DNA from: Plectosphaerella cucumerina
Lineage: Eukaryota; Ascomycota; Sordariomycetes; Glomerellales; Plectosphaerellaceae
Direction of reading: 5' to 3'
NCBI GenBank assembly: GCA_020746995.1
Contig: JAGPXD010000005.1
Coordinates: 3,038,001-3,102,000 of the forward strand
Length of the DNA stretch: 64,000 nucleotides
The translations under genes and the position numbers were made by a program. The notes beneath the pieces are model-generated. The model was given only the letters and a program-made list of their open reading frames with translations. It did no database searches and was not told where the DNA came from. This document shows positions 32,152 to 42,373 of the stretch, piece by piece; the stretch's first letter is position 1, and every line of letters starts with the position of its first letter.

Positions 32152-32897
32152 ATGGTGAGCAGCGCCCGATATCCTGTTCCCTTGGCCTCCGACTAGGCAT
32201 TCGCGACGAGGAGGACTTGGACGAACCGGCCATGTGGATCGCGAGACCGGGGGATGGATGCGCACACGGCCGCCTGGCCTGCCACCACCACCCCGCGACA
32301 GCCTTCCACCGACTTCGACTGCCCCCTCGTCCATCGCCTCCTTCGATGCTGCGCCATGCCATACCCAATTGCTCCCGTCCAGCCAGCTAACATGCTCCTA
32401 GTCGGACGTAGAAGAGAACAACGCCCCCGAGGTCGCCGAGGAGGTTGAGGTTTCGGCCGATGCCGGCTCCAAGGGCCAGATGTCCGTCCTGGACGCCCTC
32501 AAGGGTGTTCTGAAGCTGTCGCTCATGCACGACGGCCTCGCCCGCGGTCTCCGCGAGGCCTCCAAGGCCCTCGACCGTCGCCAGGCCCACATGTGCGTCC
32601 TTAACGAGGCTTGCGAGGAGGAGGCGTACAAGAAGCTCGTCATCGCCCTGTGCTCCGAGCACAAGATTCCCCTGATCAAGGTCCCCGATGGCAAGCAGCT
32701 CGGCGAGTGGGCCGGTCTCTGTAGGTTTCCCTGACGCCTTCGTTCTGCTGGCGCTCGTGCTAACACACCCAGGCGTCCTCGACCGTGAGGGTAACGCCCG
32801 CAAGGTCGTCAACTGCTCTTGCGTCGTCGTCAAGGACTGGGGTGAGGAGTCGCAGGAGCGCTCCATCCTCCTCAACTACTTCCAGACCGAGCAGTAA
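32152..32897 (+). CDS. rps12: 40S ribosomal protein S12 (eS12), 148 aa
   Basis: There are three coding exons: 32152-32154, 32402-32720 and 32773-32897. The first contributes only the ATG, which is immediately followed by GTGAGC; the next exon starts TCG GAC. The product has 148 residues: MSDVEENNAPE, then VLDALKGVLKLSLMHDGLAR, QAHMCVLNEACEEEAYKKLV, HKIPLIKVPDGKQLGEWAGL and VVNCSCVVVKDWGEE, diagnostic of eS12, a beak protein of the small subunit. The start codon standing alone in its exon hides the gene from simple ORF scans. Confidence 0.95.
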
Positions 32898-33409
32898 ATC
32901 TGCCCCTCTCCCACCCACTCTCTTCGACCTGGCAAATCTCTCGAGGGGTCGGCCGAGGGTCTGCTCTGTCCAGACGTCTTCGCTGGCGTGCGGATGGACA
33001 CTCTCGAACCCTACCCCTTCTCGTATCGGGGCGACCCGGCACGGGCGCAAGCATGGCTTATTTCTACGGCGGGGCGTCATGAGATCAATGTGAACAAAAC
33101 AACAAAAAGGGTTATGGCGGACGGGGACTGGTATAGAGTTGGCCGGAGGAGGTCGGGGGCTGGCTCGCGTCGCTCCTCTCTTTCGTGTCGACGAAGGTCT
33201 CCGCGGTTGTACCCGGGCATGGACGACTGCCTGGCGTGTGTCATTCTCGCATGGGAGGCAGACAAAAGGGAATCAAAAGGAAGATCAGAACAATATTGGT
33301 GCGGACCGACGTGATGTGATGCCGAATGCGATGTGGTGATTCCGAGGGTCAAGACGATGCTGTGAACGCCCGTAGACAAGTTGTCTCTCCAGTCGACCGG
33401 CTGCCCTGC
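32898..33409. other. Intergenic between convergent genes
   Basis: The 3' regions of eS12 and the Par14-type gene. No other feature. Confidence 0.55.
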
Positions 33410-33906
33410 TCACTTCCTCCCCTCGACCTATCTCCATCGTCAGCAAGCCCTTCACCGTACTCCCCCTCCCAAAACTCACCATGATGATATGATACCCGAA
33501 CCCCGTCTTCGCCTCCCCAATACTCGGGCTCCCCGTCGAGCTCGCCTCAAGCCCAAACGCAATCTCCTCAAACTTGGGATCAAGACTGCCACGAGACTTC
33601 CAACCCAGCGATCCGCCCTGCCGCGCCTTGTCCTCGGAGAACTCGCGCGCCACCTCGTCGAACTTGACCCCCTCGCGAATCTTGGCCAGCGCCTCCTCCT
33701 TCTTCGAGTGCTTCTCGCACTGCGGGGGTTAGCGGGCTGCCCGAGGCATGTGACATTGGAGGAGAGGGACTCACCAAGATGTGTCGCACGTTGATGGACT
33801 GGGCGCCCTTGACCTTGGTCGCGCCGCCAGAGTCCTTGGAGTCGTCGCCGCCGCCCTTGCCCTTCTTCCCGGCACTCTTGCCGCCGGCGTTCTTATCCTT
33901 GCCCAT
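33410..33906 (-). CDS. pin4: Parvulin-type peptidyl-prolyl isomerase, Par14/PIN4 (129 aa)
   Basis: There are three exons: 33775-33906, 33480-33719 and 33410-33427. The last is 18 nt and encodes VEGRK plus the stop. The basic, Gly/Lys-rich N-terminus (MGKDKNAGGKSAGKKGKGG) is followed by a single rotamase domain: NVRHIL, FDEVAREFSEDKARQGGSLGW and GFGYHIIMV. This is the Par14/PIN4 type without a WW domain. Relatives act in ribosome biogenesis and chromatin, binding DNA through the basic tail. It is expected in nucleus and nucleolus. All joins are in phase 0. Confidence 0.92.
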
Positions 33907-34245
33907 TTTTGTCAGGGTGCGGCCTTTGCGGGTGGTCAACGAGATCGTGAGATCGTGGGATGTTGTGGTTGAAGACCCCGCCAAATGCCGACCCTGAAAA
34001 CCGTGACGACATGCGGGGGCTCAACGCCCAAGCTTTGTTCCTCCACCACCACTCCTTCCCATCATCAATCACCAACGCGACACCGCTTCTCCATCTCAAC
34101 GCAACCATGATAATCATTCTGTATCTACCGTTCTGTTGGTCCCAACGCCTGTTCTAATGTCCCCCGGTATCAATGCCCATTCCAATGCATGCCGAACCCA
34201 GAATACGCCGCCCCAAGCATTCAATTTGGTCTGCCCTTTATCCCT
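33907..34245. other. Short intergenic region
   Basis: The promoter of the Par14-type gene and 3' end of the SRA-domain gene. Nothing else seen. Confidence 0.5.
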
Positions 34246-35525
34246 TCAAACCACAGCCTTGGACTCACCTCCACTTCCAGACGCAAGCTGATGCTGCTGC
34301 TTCTTCTCCTTCGCCTCCCGATGCGGCCTCGGCTCCAGCATCAACGACGCTCGGAAGTCGGCCGACTGACGCCACCTCTCCCTCGTATGCCGCTCCTCCT
34401 CCTTGAGCAGCTTGAACTCGTTGTACCCATGGTCACCTTTCCGCTGCTTGACGACCTCGACTTCATGCTTCTCAAACAGATGCCAGTCATCTATCTGTGA
34501 GGGCCGCGGCACCTGCGCATCGACTGGCTCCTGCCCTGCGAGCCTTTCGAGCGTGACCTCGAGACGGTGCTTGCGCTCGACAATGTCGAAGACATGGCTG
34601 TAGTTTTTGATCTTGTATCTGCGGAGGTCAGCGCTGACTTTCAAAAAGTTCTTCCAAAACTTACAGTCCGTCATACCGCACACCAGCCAGAGGCGCCAAA
34701 GTGCTCTGCAGGCGGTGTCCGCGGAGGATGCGCGTCTTGGCGCCGACCTGCGACATGAGGGAGTAGTGCATGTCTGCGTTCCTCCCGAGCCGGACGTACT
34801 TGCACACGCCGTCGCCCAGCACCTCCTCCTGGCCGGTGATCAGGGGCAGGGCGGCGATGCTGTAGAGGCCCTTTGTGGGCCGCTCATACGCGCTGCCCAC
34901 GATGCCGTCGCGATGGGCGCAGGCCAGGTTGAGCCACCAGCTGTCTTGTCAGCGGACGCACATCAGATGCCGGATTGCAGCTCACTTACTCGCCCGTGTC
35001 AAAGTCAATGTCCGAGGCTGGGTCTCCGCCACCGTTGCTCGCCCTCCACCGCTCCAGCGCGTCCTTATGCGGCTCGCAGTAGTCAATGTCTTTGAGGCGT
35101 CCGGTGTAAAGCGCCTTCAGGCGAGCATCGTCGAGCTCGAACCATCCGGCGCGGAAACGCTTCTGCCAGAGCGTCTCAAGTGCCTCGGCCACGGCAACGT
35201 GCTCCTGGCTTGCTGGGGCCTGCTGGATGGCGGACGGATCTCCTGGGCGGCGCAGCTCAGCGAGAAGTTTGTCGATGTGTGCGCAGCGGATGGTGAAGAT
35301 GTCGATGCCTGGCTCGCCAGCCCTCTCAGCCTGGAGGAGGTCCTTGAGGAGTTTGACGAGGGTCTTACCCCTCGGGCCGAGTGTGCCCTCATCTCGCAGG
35401 CTGATGCGGACGTCGTCGCACAGCTGGAGTAGCTGGGTCCTGCTCCTCATCTTGCCCGTGGCGGGGAGATGCGCGGCCGAGGAGGCCCTTGGGGAGTGGT
35501 GGGCGTGGGGGTTCACTGGGGCCAT
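34246..35525 (-). CDS. SRA/YDG-domain protein (394 aa)
   Basis: There are three exons: 34990-35525, 34665-34940 and 34246-34618; joins give 394 residues. The N-terminal 170 residues are helical and unassigned. The centre has an SRA (YDG) domain: a variant VGSAYERPTKGLYSIAALPL entry, the NADMHYSLMSQVGAKTRILR segment, and the hallmark VRYDGLYKIKNYSH with downstream VTLERLAGQ. The C-terminus is charged (LLKEEERHTRERWR). SRA domains flip and read modified cytosine in DNA (UHRF1, plant SUVH, bacterial McrBC-linked proteins). Fungal single-SRA proteins have no established function known to me. A GTGAGT near 34262 could start one more intron, leaving the extreme C-terminus uncertain. Confidence 0.8.
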
Positions 35526-38298
35526 CTTGGCAGGATGACGGGGTCCTGGGGGGCGCCAGTGAGCTTGATATAAGACACGAAGAAGTCAAGGGATTGTGCC
35601 TGGACATAGGGCAGGCGGGCCAGGTCTGGCAGCCGGGACCCGAGGGCGGAGCGGGATGTGGGCAAAAAGGAGGTGGTTCCGCCGGGCGGACACCATCTCG
35701 AGGAACGACACCACAACTTGAAGACACTTCACTGCGCTTCAATTGGTCGGGGAAAGGTCACGCGAAGACCGAAGCGCCGGCCTGGCATGGACAGAAGTCC
35801 GTTTCTCAGGGTTGCAAGTGTGCTGCGTCACAGCTTCCTCGTGGTCCAGGGCTGGCTGGGCCGTGGCAGGCACGAGGGACGGGCAACGACATCAGCCCAG
35901 CGTCCCGTCCTTCAGCCCAGCATGTGTGCTTTTCCGCGCCATCTCCAACACATATATCAGCCGAAGCTAGATGCCGGCTCACGGCCGCGGCTTCCCGCCC
36001 ACATCGCCACCTCCGGGGAACATATCAAAAGCTTCGAGAGTGCTGGTGGTCGTAAGGCTCGTCCCTCTCCATTCCTTCCCCCCTTCATCTTAGCCCACCC
36101 TCGCCCGTCCTATCCCCCGAGCACACCAGCCAAACGGGTCCTAGTGCATTGGCCCTGGCATGTGGTTTCTGCCCTTCAGTGCCTCACCGACGGCGGCAGC
36201 GGAGAGCGGGCATCGGCGAGCCCGGGCCACAAAGGGCGCCGTCGGCCGGGAACTTGGGACGGTTGTTGGGAGTTGGTGCCAGTAGTCTTTTCCTCCGACG
36301 AGGACGGGGGACGTGCTAGTTTCTGCCGTTAGGACACATGTTTAGGGCGAGGTGCGCGTCGTTGCTTTGGTCTAGCGCTGGGCTGACCTCCTCTGCAGCA
36401 GCTGGGGGACTTCGACCCGTGAGGATGGACGGACGGATTCCCGGACCAACGACCAGACCAGACTGTGACTAGCCTAACTTGCGAGATGGAGTCGCGCCCC
36501 GAGAGCCGCCCGCCGAGCAGAGTTTGGCCTTCGCGGTCGAGGTCCCGAGTTGTGTCGTCATGGTCTGCGGGCACGAGCACGGGTTTTCTGTTGCAGTGCA
36601 TGTCGGAGCTGGCCGAAGGGGATGTCCTCGCCGGGATCTTGTTTTTCCCTGGCCTTCCCCACGCTCGACCACTCGACTGCCTGCCTGTGACAGACTTCCC
36701 CCGCGCCGCTCGACACCGGACGACCCGGCCCACAGACACTCCCCATCTACCGTGATGATCGTCACGGCACTTCCTCTCCAGTGATGCAACAGAGACGCGT
36801 CCTGCAGCCAGGTCAGCTGCCACTCCTCATGGACCCGGTCTGGCCCTCAAGCGTTGTCGTCCCCAGGCTCAACCCTGAGCCTCATCTGGGGTCGAGCCGG
36901 ACATCTCGGAAGGCGTGGCGAAGGGCTGAATCCAATAGGGCATCTGCATCGTGTTCCCCGGACATCACTAGCCACCAGACATGTGATGTTCAGACGCGTA
37001 CACGGTTCCCCTTCATCAGCTCATGCTCTGGACCGCCCAGCTAATGCGGGCTAAAGTCGCCCATATGCAACCCATTCCCTCGTCGATATCCCGGCCTGCC
37101 TGCGACGCGCTGCAATGCACAGTCTGATCTGATATCGGCGTCCCCAGGACACTGGCAGAAGGCAATGGTAACGATTCGTGGAATCTCCAGCCGCTCCGCT
37201 TGCTTGACCGTGCAGCAGGCGGCGTCTTGGCATCACGGTGTGTCCATGTCAGGGGCTCCGTGGCTTGTAGTCTTGCCTTGTCGTGCATCTGCCCAGATTT
37301 GCCGAGCCGTATGTGTCAAGCCGGCAAATTCGATGGAAGCCTTCTAGTGCCTTGGCCCTAGAATGTGAGTGCATTCCTGGGGGGTCGACATGATTCGAAT
37401 CGGTTGCACAGCACATCGCAGCCCTTGTCAGGGGCTGACCAGACCGGATCTCTTCGGAGACAACTCCGTTCGAAGGGCGGTCGAGCATGACCCTGGAAGG
37501 GATGGGCACCCCTTCGAAATCATTCGGCATTTCCAGCATCTCTCCCGAAGACGGTTGTCGTTGTTCTGGTTCCAATGCTTGGCCATCGTCCGCCATTGGG
37601 ATTGAAATAATCACTGCAATGGGAGGATCGGCGAAATTCGAGGCGGCAATTTTTGGCCCAACCCGAGTGTTGGTAGATACCGGGCCCTGATTTCTTGTCC
37701 ATGCCTGCAGTGGGCAGGTGCCTCCCTGTCAACAGTGAGGACCTCGGTACCTTCCCGCCATGCCAACTCGGGCGCGCCACATGAAGAAGGCACAATTCAT
37801 GAATCCAGGATCGACCGCTCTTGCCGTTGGACCTGGCGTTGCCGCAAGTACCTACTGTGACAGCTTTCAGATTGGACTCTCTTCTTCTTCTTCAACAACA
37901 TCCTGTCGTCAACATTCGACAGCATCTTCTCCACCAACACCAACAACAATACCCTTCATCAACGATATGCTTCTTCGTCAGAAACATATTTTCTTTAGCA
38001 ACATACCTATTCTTCATCATCAACGTCATCATCAAGTACGTCGTCCTGCCCTGATCGTTCCATCACCCAGACTAATGTTAGGTAGCTTTTTTCGTCGCTA
38101 CAGTCACCATCATTAACCAGGTATGTATCCCCTGCCGTCTTTTTGTTCCTGGGAGTGTCTGCTAACATGGCCGTCGGCAGTTTGTACGTCCACATCATCC
38201 ACATCGTCCACATCGGCCACATCGGCCACATCGGCCCCAGAGATTGTGAACACCGAACCCTGACAATGTTGCAAGCAGAAAACTTTCAAAAATTCACC
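35526..38298. other. Gene-poor stretch with a spliced leader at its right end
   Basis: About 2.8 kb without a convincing coding frame. From about 37870 the sequence becomes CT/CA-rich like a leader. At 38121-38180 a likely intron is visible (GTATGT donor, GCTAAC branch, GGCAG acceptor), probably in the 5' UTR of the 38299 gene. Five 9-base units sit at 38191-38235. Confidence 0.5.
38191..38235 (+). repeat. 9-bp tandem repeat, five units
   Basis: CACATCATC, CACATCGTC and three copies of CACATCGGC in direct succession. It sits in the presumed 5' UTR of the 38299 gene. Confidence 0.8.
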
Positions 38299-38664
38299 AT
38301 GTCTTCCGCCGTCCCCGCCGCCGGCGCTGCCCCCTCCGCCTCCGCCGCCGACCCCTCCTCTTCCTCTTCCTCGGCCGCGGGCCCTGCCGCCGCCGCCCCT
38401 CGCCCGGAGGACCTCCTCCTCCCTCATCCCGTAAGTTCCTATCCGTTCCTGCATTGATCTGACCTAGATGAATACTGATGCCATGTGGCCATACAGTCTG
38501 GGACGCTCCCAGTACGTCAACCCAATCTCGAACAGCTGAGACCCTGTGCCCGACAAGTCATGTTTCCATCCCAGAGCCGCATGCTGACAAGACGAAATTT
38601 GAAGGACTTCAAGAGTCCGAAGCACGGCTGCTTTCGCGCTGGCCGTTCGAGGAAATGTTTCTGA
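38299..38664 (+). CDS. Possible small Ala/Ser-rich protein, model uncertain
   Basis: ATG 38299 is in good context (TTCACC) after a spliced leader. Exon 1 (38299-38430) encodes 44 residues, mostly Ala, Ser and Pro, ending PRPEDLLLPHP, with a GTAAGT donor. An acceptor at 38495-38496 joins in phase 0. Reading on gives 55 more residues to TGA 38662-38664. A GTACGT inside this second exon (38512) may be another donor, with acceptors near 38571 or 38610; all these variants end in the same basic tail (FKSPKHGCFRAGRSRKCF). I do not recognise a family, and the coding status of exon 2 is weak. Confidence 0.35.
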
Positions 38665-39272
38665 AGCGCTCGGATGGGGATGTGTTGTCGAGGCGCTCGG
38701 TTCAACGGTGTGGGTTGGTCGTCTCATGGGACTGGTATCGAAGAGACTTGGCTCTCCAAGTACCTTGCAATTTGCATGCCGTTGTTCAAATTATGGTATC
38801 CGTGAGTGATGATTGTCCACATCCATCAACCGACTGGCAACACAGTCAATGCCCGGCTCGACATCATGTCCGTTTGCTCAGCGGGCTAAATCATCATGTT
38901 GTCCTGACTAGCAGCCTAACCAGACGATCATGTTGACCTGATTGACGCATCAAACTACTTTTCACCAGCAATGATCAGACTGGATCGCTGCAATCAAATC
39001 TGCCTTTCCTTTCATGACCCCGTGTAGTTTCAAGTTGGTGATGTGTTTTGGCAATTGCCTGATTGAAAGAGAATAGGATCCAGTAGCACCTGTTCTTCCT
39101 TCTGCAGAAATCGAATCCTTTCCACACTGCCAGTGGCGTGACCATACCAACCCAGACGCCCGACATTACAACCTTGCTTGCAAAGGAGATGTTTCACCAA
39201 CCCCCACCCTTCGATGCATCGTTACGCTTCCAACAAGCCTACTGGTTGTGTGTCTTCTTCAAACAGAAGCTG
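38665..39272. other. Intergenic between convergent genes
   Basis: About 600 A/T-richer bases with no supported gene; contains the 3' ends of the genes on both sides. Confidence 0.45.
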
Positions 39273-40241
39273 CTACTTTTTTTTCTCCTCATCGATGCCA
39301 AGATAGCGGTACTTTTCTTGATCCAGTAGCTTCTGTTGACGCTTTTGTTTCTGTTGTTAAACGAAGCATTTCCGGCTGGGAAATTCAAAACTCACGACAC
39401 CGTCGCTTCGAGTGATCTGAGAAGGCCGCGTCAGCATTGAATGTAATCAGTAGAGATAAATGGTATCAAAAGGTGCATACCGCGGCATATCTGAGCTCAT
39501 TCTGTCGTTGGAACATCCAGTCAGTATGATTTAGTACGACACGTCGTTGGATTTGACTTGCCTTCACGGTTTTTTTAGCAGTCTGTTCGAGAATAGGTCA
39601 GCAATACTTCTTGGCACTGGACACAAGGGTCTTTGATCCAACAACGGGAGTACGCACTTCAATGTCAACTTCCAACTTCTAGGGCATGGATGACTAAATG
39701 TCAGCTATGCCAATTCTTGATGAACGGCTCACGCACCTTGATTTGAAATCGCATCACCTGCCATGTCGCGTTAGTACTTTGAACTCGTGTGCATGCTTCA
39801 GGGTCCCTACAGCAATTCTAGACACTTTCTTCTACTCCAAAGTCAGCATGTTCAAATATTTGGCTTTCTCTGTGGCGCACCCACCTTGGCCATCTCTTGC
39901 ATCCTCTGCGAGAAATTTACACACGTGAGTCTTACACAGTCTCGACACACTTTGAATACAGACAAAATGAAAACTCACGGCCGCTTTATTGATGTGTCGC
40001 TATACACGAAATGCTCGTCAGCTTCGGTCGGGGGCGAAATTGCGCATCGGGCCATACCTTTTCTCGTGCGATCAATCTCTCGATCATCCACTTGGGGCGC
40101 GATGTTAGCGCATTCTCCGGGTTGCGGACATGGAAACTTTTACCTCTCGGGAGCCAGTCTGGGGAGCGAGCTGTCAGAATTGGCTGTCATGGATCTAACA
40201 TTGTTAGTAGCTTGAAGAGTACTTACATTGTATCTCGCCAT
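39273..40241 (-). CDS. Microexon-rich gene for a basic helical protein (121 aa)
   Basis: There are ten exons: 40227-40241, 40058-40183, 39979-39999, 39885-39905, 39737-39757, 39658-39678, 39562-39582, 39481-39501, 39396-39416 and 39273-39350. Exons 3 to 9 are each exactly 21 nt. All introns are in phase 0 and most have a clear branch point (CTAAC or GCTGAC). Donors are GT except the one after 39562, which is GCAAGT. The chain opens MARYNPILT, continues DWLPRGKSFHVRNPENAL and RPKWMIERLIAREK, then a long charged helix, and ends KYRYLGIDEEKKK. There is no signal peptide or membrane span. I do not recognise the family. A possible eighth 21-nt exon at 39797-39817 would need a weak GC donor and I left it out. 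Confidence 0.75.
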
Positions 40242-40561
40242 GGCGGGACGAGGGAGAATAAGGGGAGGCATGTTGAGAATGACTTGACGACGAAAAGACG
40301 AGGATGCTGGGAACAGGATGATGAAGACAGCAGAATTATTTCCTGAAACTCCAGCCACATCCAGCGTGTGAGCTAGGCATCCATCCAAGTGACTCAAGGT
40401 GAAGTCTTTTCAGCGCCACCTGGCTTGCTTCAGATTCTCAGCCTCGATTACGCCCCTTTGGTCAACAGCATAAAATTTGCACCAAGCTGTCGCAAAAAGT
40501 ATCGGTCTCATGTGCCGGACCTGCAACACTCATCACTTCCTCTCTATCTCTCGCTGTCAAA
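40242..40561. promoter_or_regulatory. Divergent promoter, 320 bases
   Basis: Lies between the start codons of the microexon gene (minus) and the 2EXR gene (plus). No TATA box or obvious operator. Confidence 0.4.
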
Positions 40562-41716
40562 ATGCCCACCTCAGCATCAAAACCGGCCGGCTCTCAGACC
40601 AACAAAAGTGCACCGCGATTCCCGTCCTTCTTGAAGCTCCCCTACTACGTGAGGGAGCAAATTTGGGAGCAGAGCATTCTCACTTACTGTGCCACTTACG
40701 GTGTCTCGCGCGTCCACTACTACTCGCTCTACAACACCGATGATCACGGCGCTCGACATAGCGGACTCCAGACCGGCCGCGGCATCATCACCAGGCAGCC
40801 TCCTGCCATCGATGCAAAACAAGAGAAGGCAGAAGATCCGGATGTATTAGACTGGCCGATCCAGAGAGACACTGCCATACAGCAACGCCCCAAGAACATG
40901 GCATGGGCACGAGCAAACCGCTTCCGCTACTACTGGGACGGCGGCCTGCGAACCGCGTGCTCCGAGTCGAGGTTCATCTACCTCCGTGTTTTCGAGAAGC
41001 TCGTTCCCAACCACGGGAAGCTCTCCCTTGCCAGAGCACGCAACGGCAACGGCGAGGTTCAGATACCCGTCGACACACTCAAAGACATCCTTTGCCTCTC
41101 CTTCAGCCCAGACGACCTCGAGGCTGCCGCAGCCGGTCTGCAGTGGGACGTCCTCCTAGCGAGCACCCCTTTCTTTCGTCCCGGTACCATCGACGTTGTC
41201 AACATCGCCTTCGAGTTCGACCCGAGTTGGAACAACGGCCTCCCCGCCCTCTGGACTCCTGAAATGCCATACGAAGCGTCACCGCGAGGTCTCTGTGCGA
41301 AAGCTGTCGTGGCCTGGGCGAACGGAGAGCTGCCCCGCAACACACGCATATGGCTCATCGACCGCACATGGAACGCGCCTCCCGAGTACTTCACCTCCTG
41401 GCGCAGGGCACGAATCTATATGGCGCCCGGCGATATTGCCGAGCAGGAGCCCAAGTTGTTCGTCGACGACCGTCGGGCCTACATTGAGTGCAAAGAGTGG
41501 AGGGATGACAGCCCCGAGTTTGCGGCGAGCGCTGCGGGTTTCGTGTGGCAGCTGCGGAAGATGTGGGACGATTTCAGACACGAGCAGGCGCAGTACGAAG
41601 AAGGAAAGGTCGTGTCTTCGTGGAAGGCGCTGCCGTGGGACGTTCCGTTCTGTGTTGCCGCGCTGCGATCGGTGACGCTCAAGAAGCTGCAGTCGAAAAA
41701 GTTTACGAGGTGGTGA
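40562..41716 (+). CDS. 2EXR-domain protein (384 aa)
   Basis: An intronless frame. After a short polar N-terminus, FPSFLKLPYYVREQIWEQSI matches the start of the fungal 2EXR domain (F..LP..VR..IWE), followed by RTACSESRFIYLRVF and a segment with DTLKDILCLSFSPDDLE. 2EXR proteins are F-box-like, highly expanded in Pezizomycotina and functionally uncharacterised. The C-terminal region contains WLIDRTWNAPPEYF. Not secreted. Confidence 0.78.
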   Translation: MPTSASKPAGSQTNKSAPRFPSFLKLPYYVREQIWEQSILTYCATYGVSRVHYYSLYNTDDHGARHSGLQTGRGIITRQPPAIDAKQEKAEDPDVLDWPIQRDTAIQQRPKNMAWARANRFRYYWDGGLRTACSESRFIYLRVFEKLVPNHGKLSLARARNGNGEVQIPVDTLKDILCLSFSPDDLEAAAAGLQWDVLLASTPFFRPGTIDVVNIAFEFDPSWNNGLPALWTPEMPYEASPRGLCAKAVVAWANGELPRNTRIWLIDRTWNAPPEYFTSWRRARIYMAPGDIAEQEPKLFVDDRRAYIECKEWRDDSPEFAASAAGFVWQLRKMWDDFRHEQAQYEEGKVVSSWKALPWDVPFCVAALRSVTLKKLQSKKFTRW

Positions 41717-42373
41717 TCTTGCTACAGCAACTCTCAGTCATGTTCGCCGTGTCCACTGGATTCACATCACGTCCTTCCGGATTGGAATGAGTGCCAAGAG
41801 AAACAGACTTGAAGCTCTGACAGTACTTGCGTTTGATATCTAGCTGCCTAGGCAAACGAGATTAGACTCAAGGTGAAATATAAGTTGACTTCCTGGAGAG
41901 ATTGACGGCATAACCCTTTGCACCGACCCCGCTTCTACTGCCAAATGGTACCGGAAACACCATCCGACTCATACGCACCTCGTCAAACGACCACAGGCCG
42001 ATGTCCACGTGGCTGGCCCTCGCGGGATTCGTTGGCGTGATTGGTGTTGCCAGTCAGGTCATCCTCAGGCTCGGCTTGCATTTGAAAATCGTGCAGCCGG
42101 CGCGAAACAGCTCGTGAGTCATGACCGAGATCCAGTAGAACAACGCCAGAAATAAGGAGGGAGGGTTGGTTGATATGATTATTGGTTGGAAGTGCAGCTT
42201 TGTCGGCGGTTGGCAGAGACGACACAGCTGAGCCCTGGCCAAACACGGGTCCTGGATTGCCCATCTTGCGGGTCACCCACGTATATGAGCCTGATCTGGC
42301 CCAGATCTCGCCTCTGACAGTTGCCTTACTTCCAGCTTGTAGCATGACAAGGACCTAACTTGGTCCACTCGCC
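41717..42373. other. Intergenic, no gene seen
   Basis: About 650 bases, with short shadow frames only. Confidence 0.5.

Noticed and set aside
39787..40215. 142-codon plus-strand frame
   Set aside because: Overlaps the microexon gene on the other strand and has no splice or domain support.
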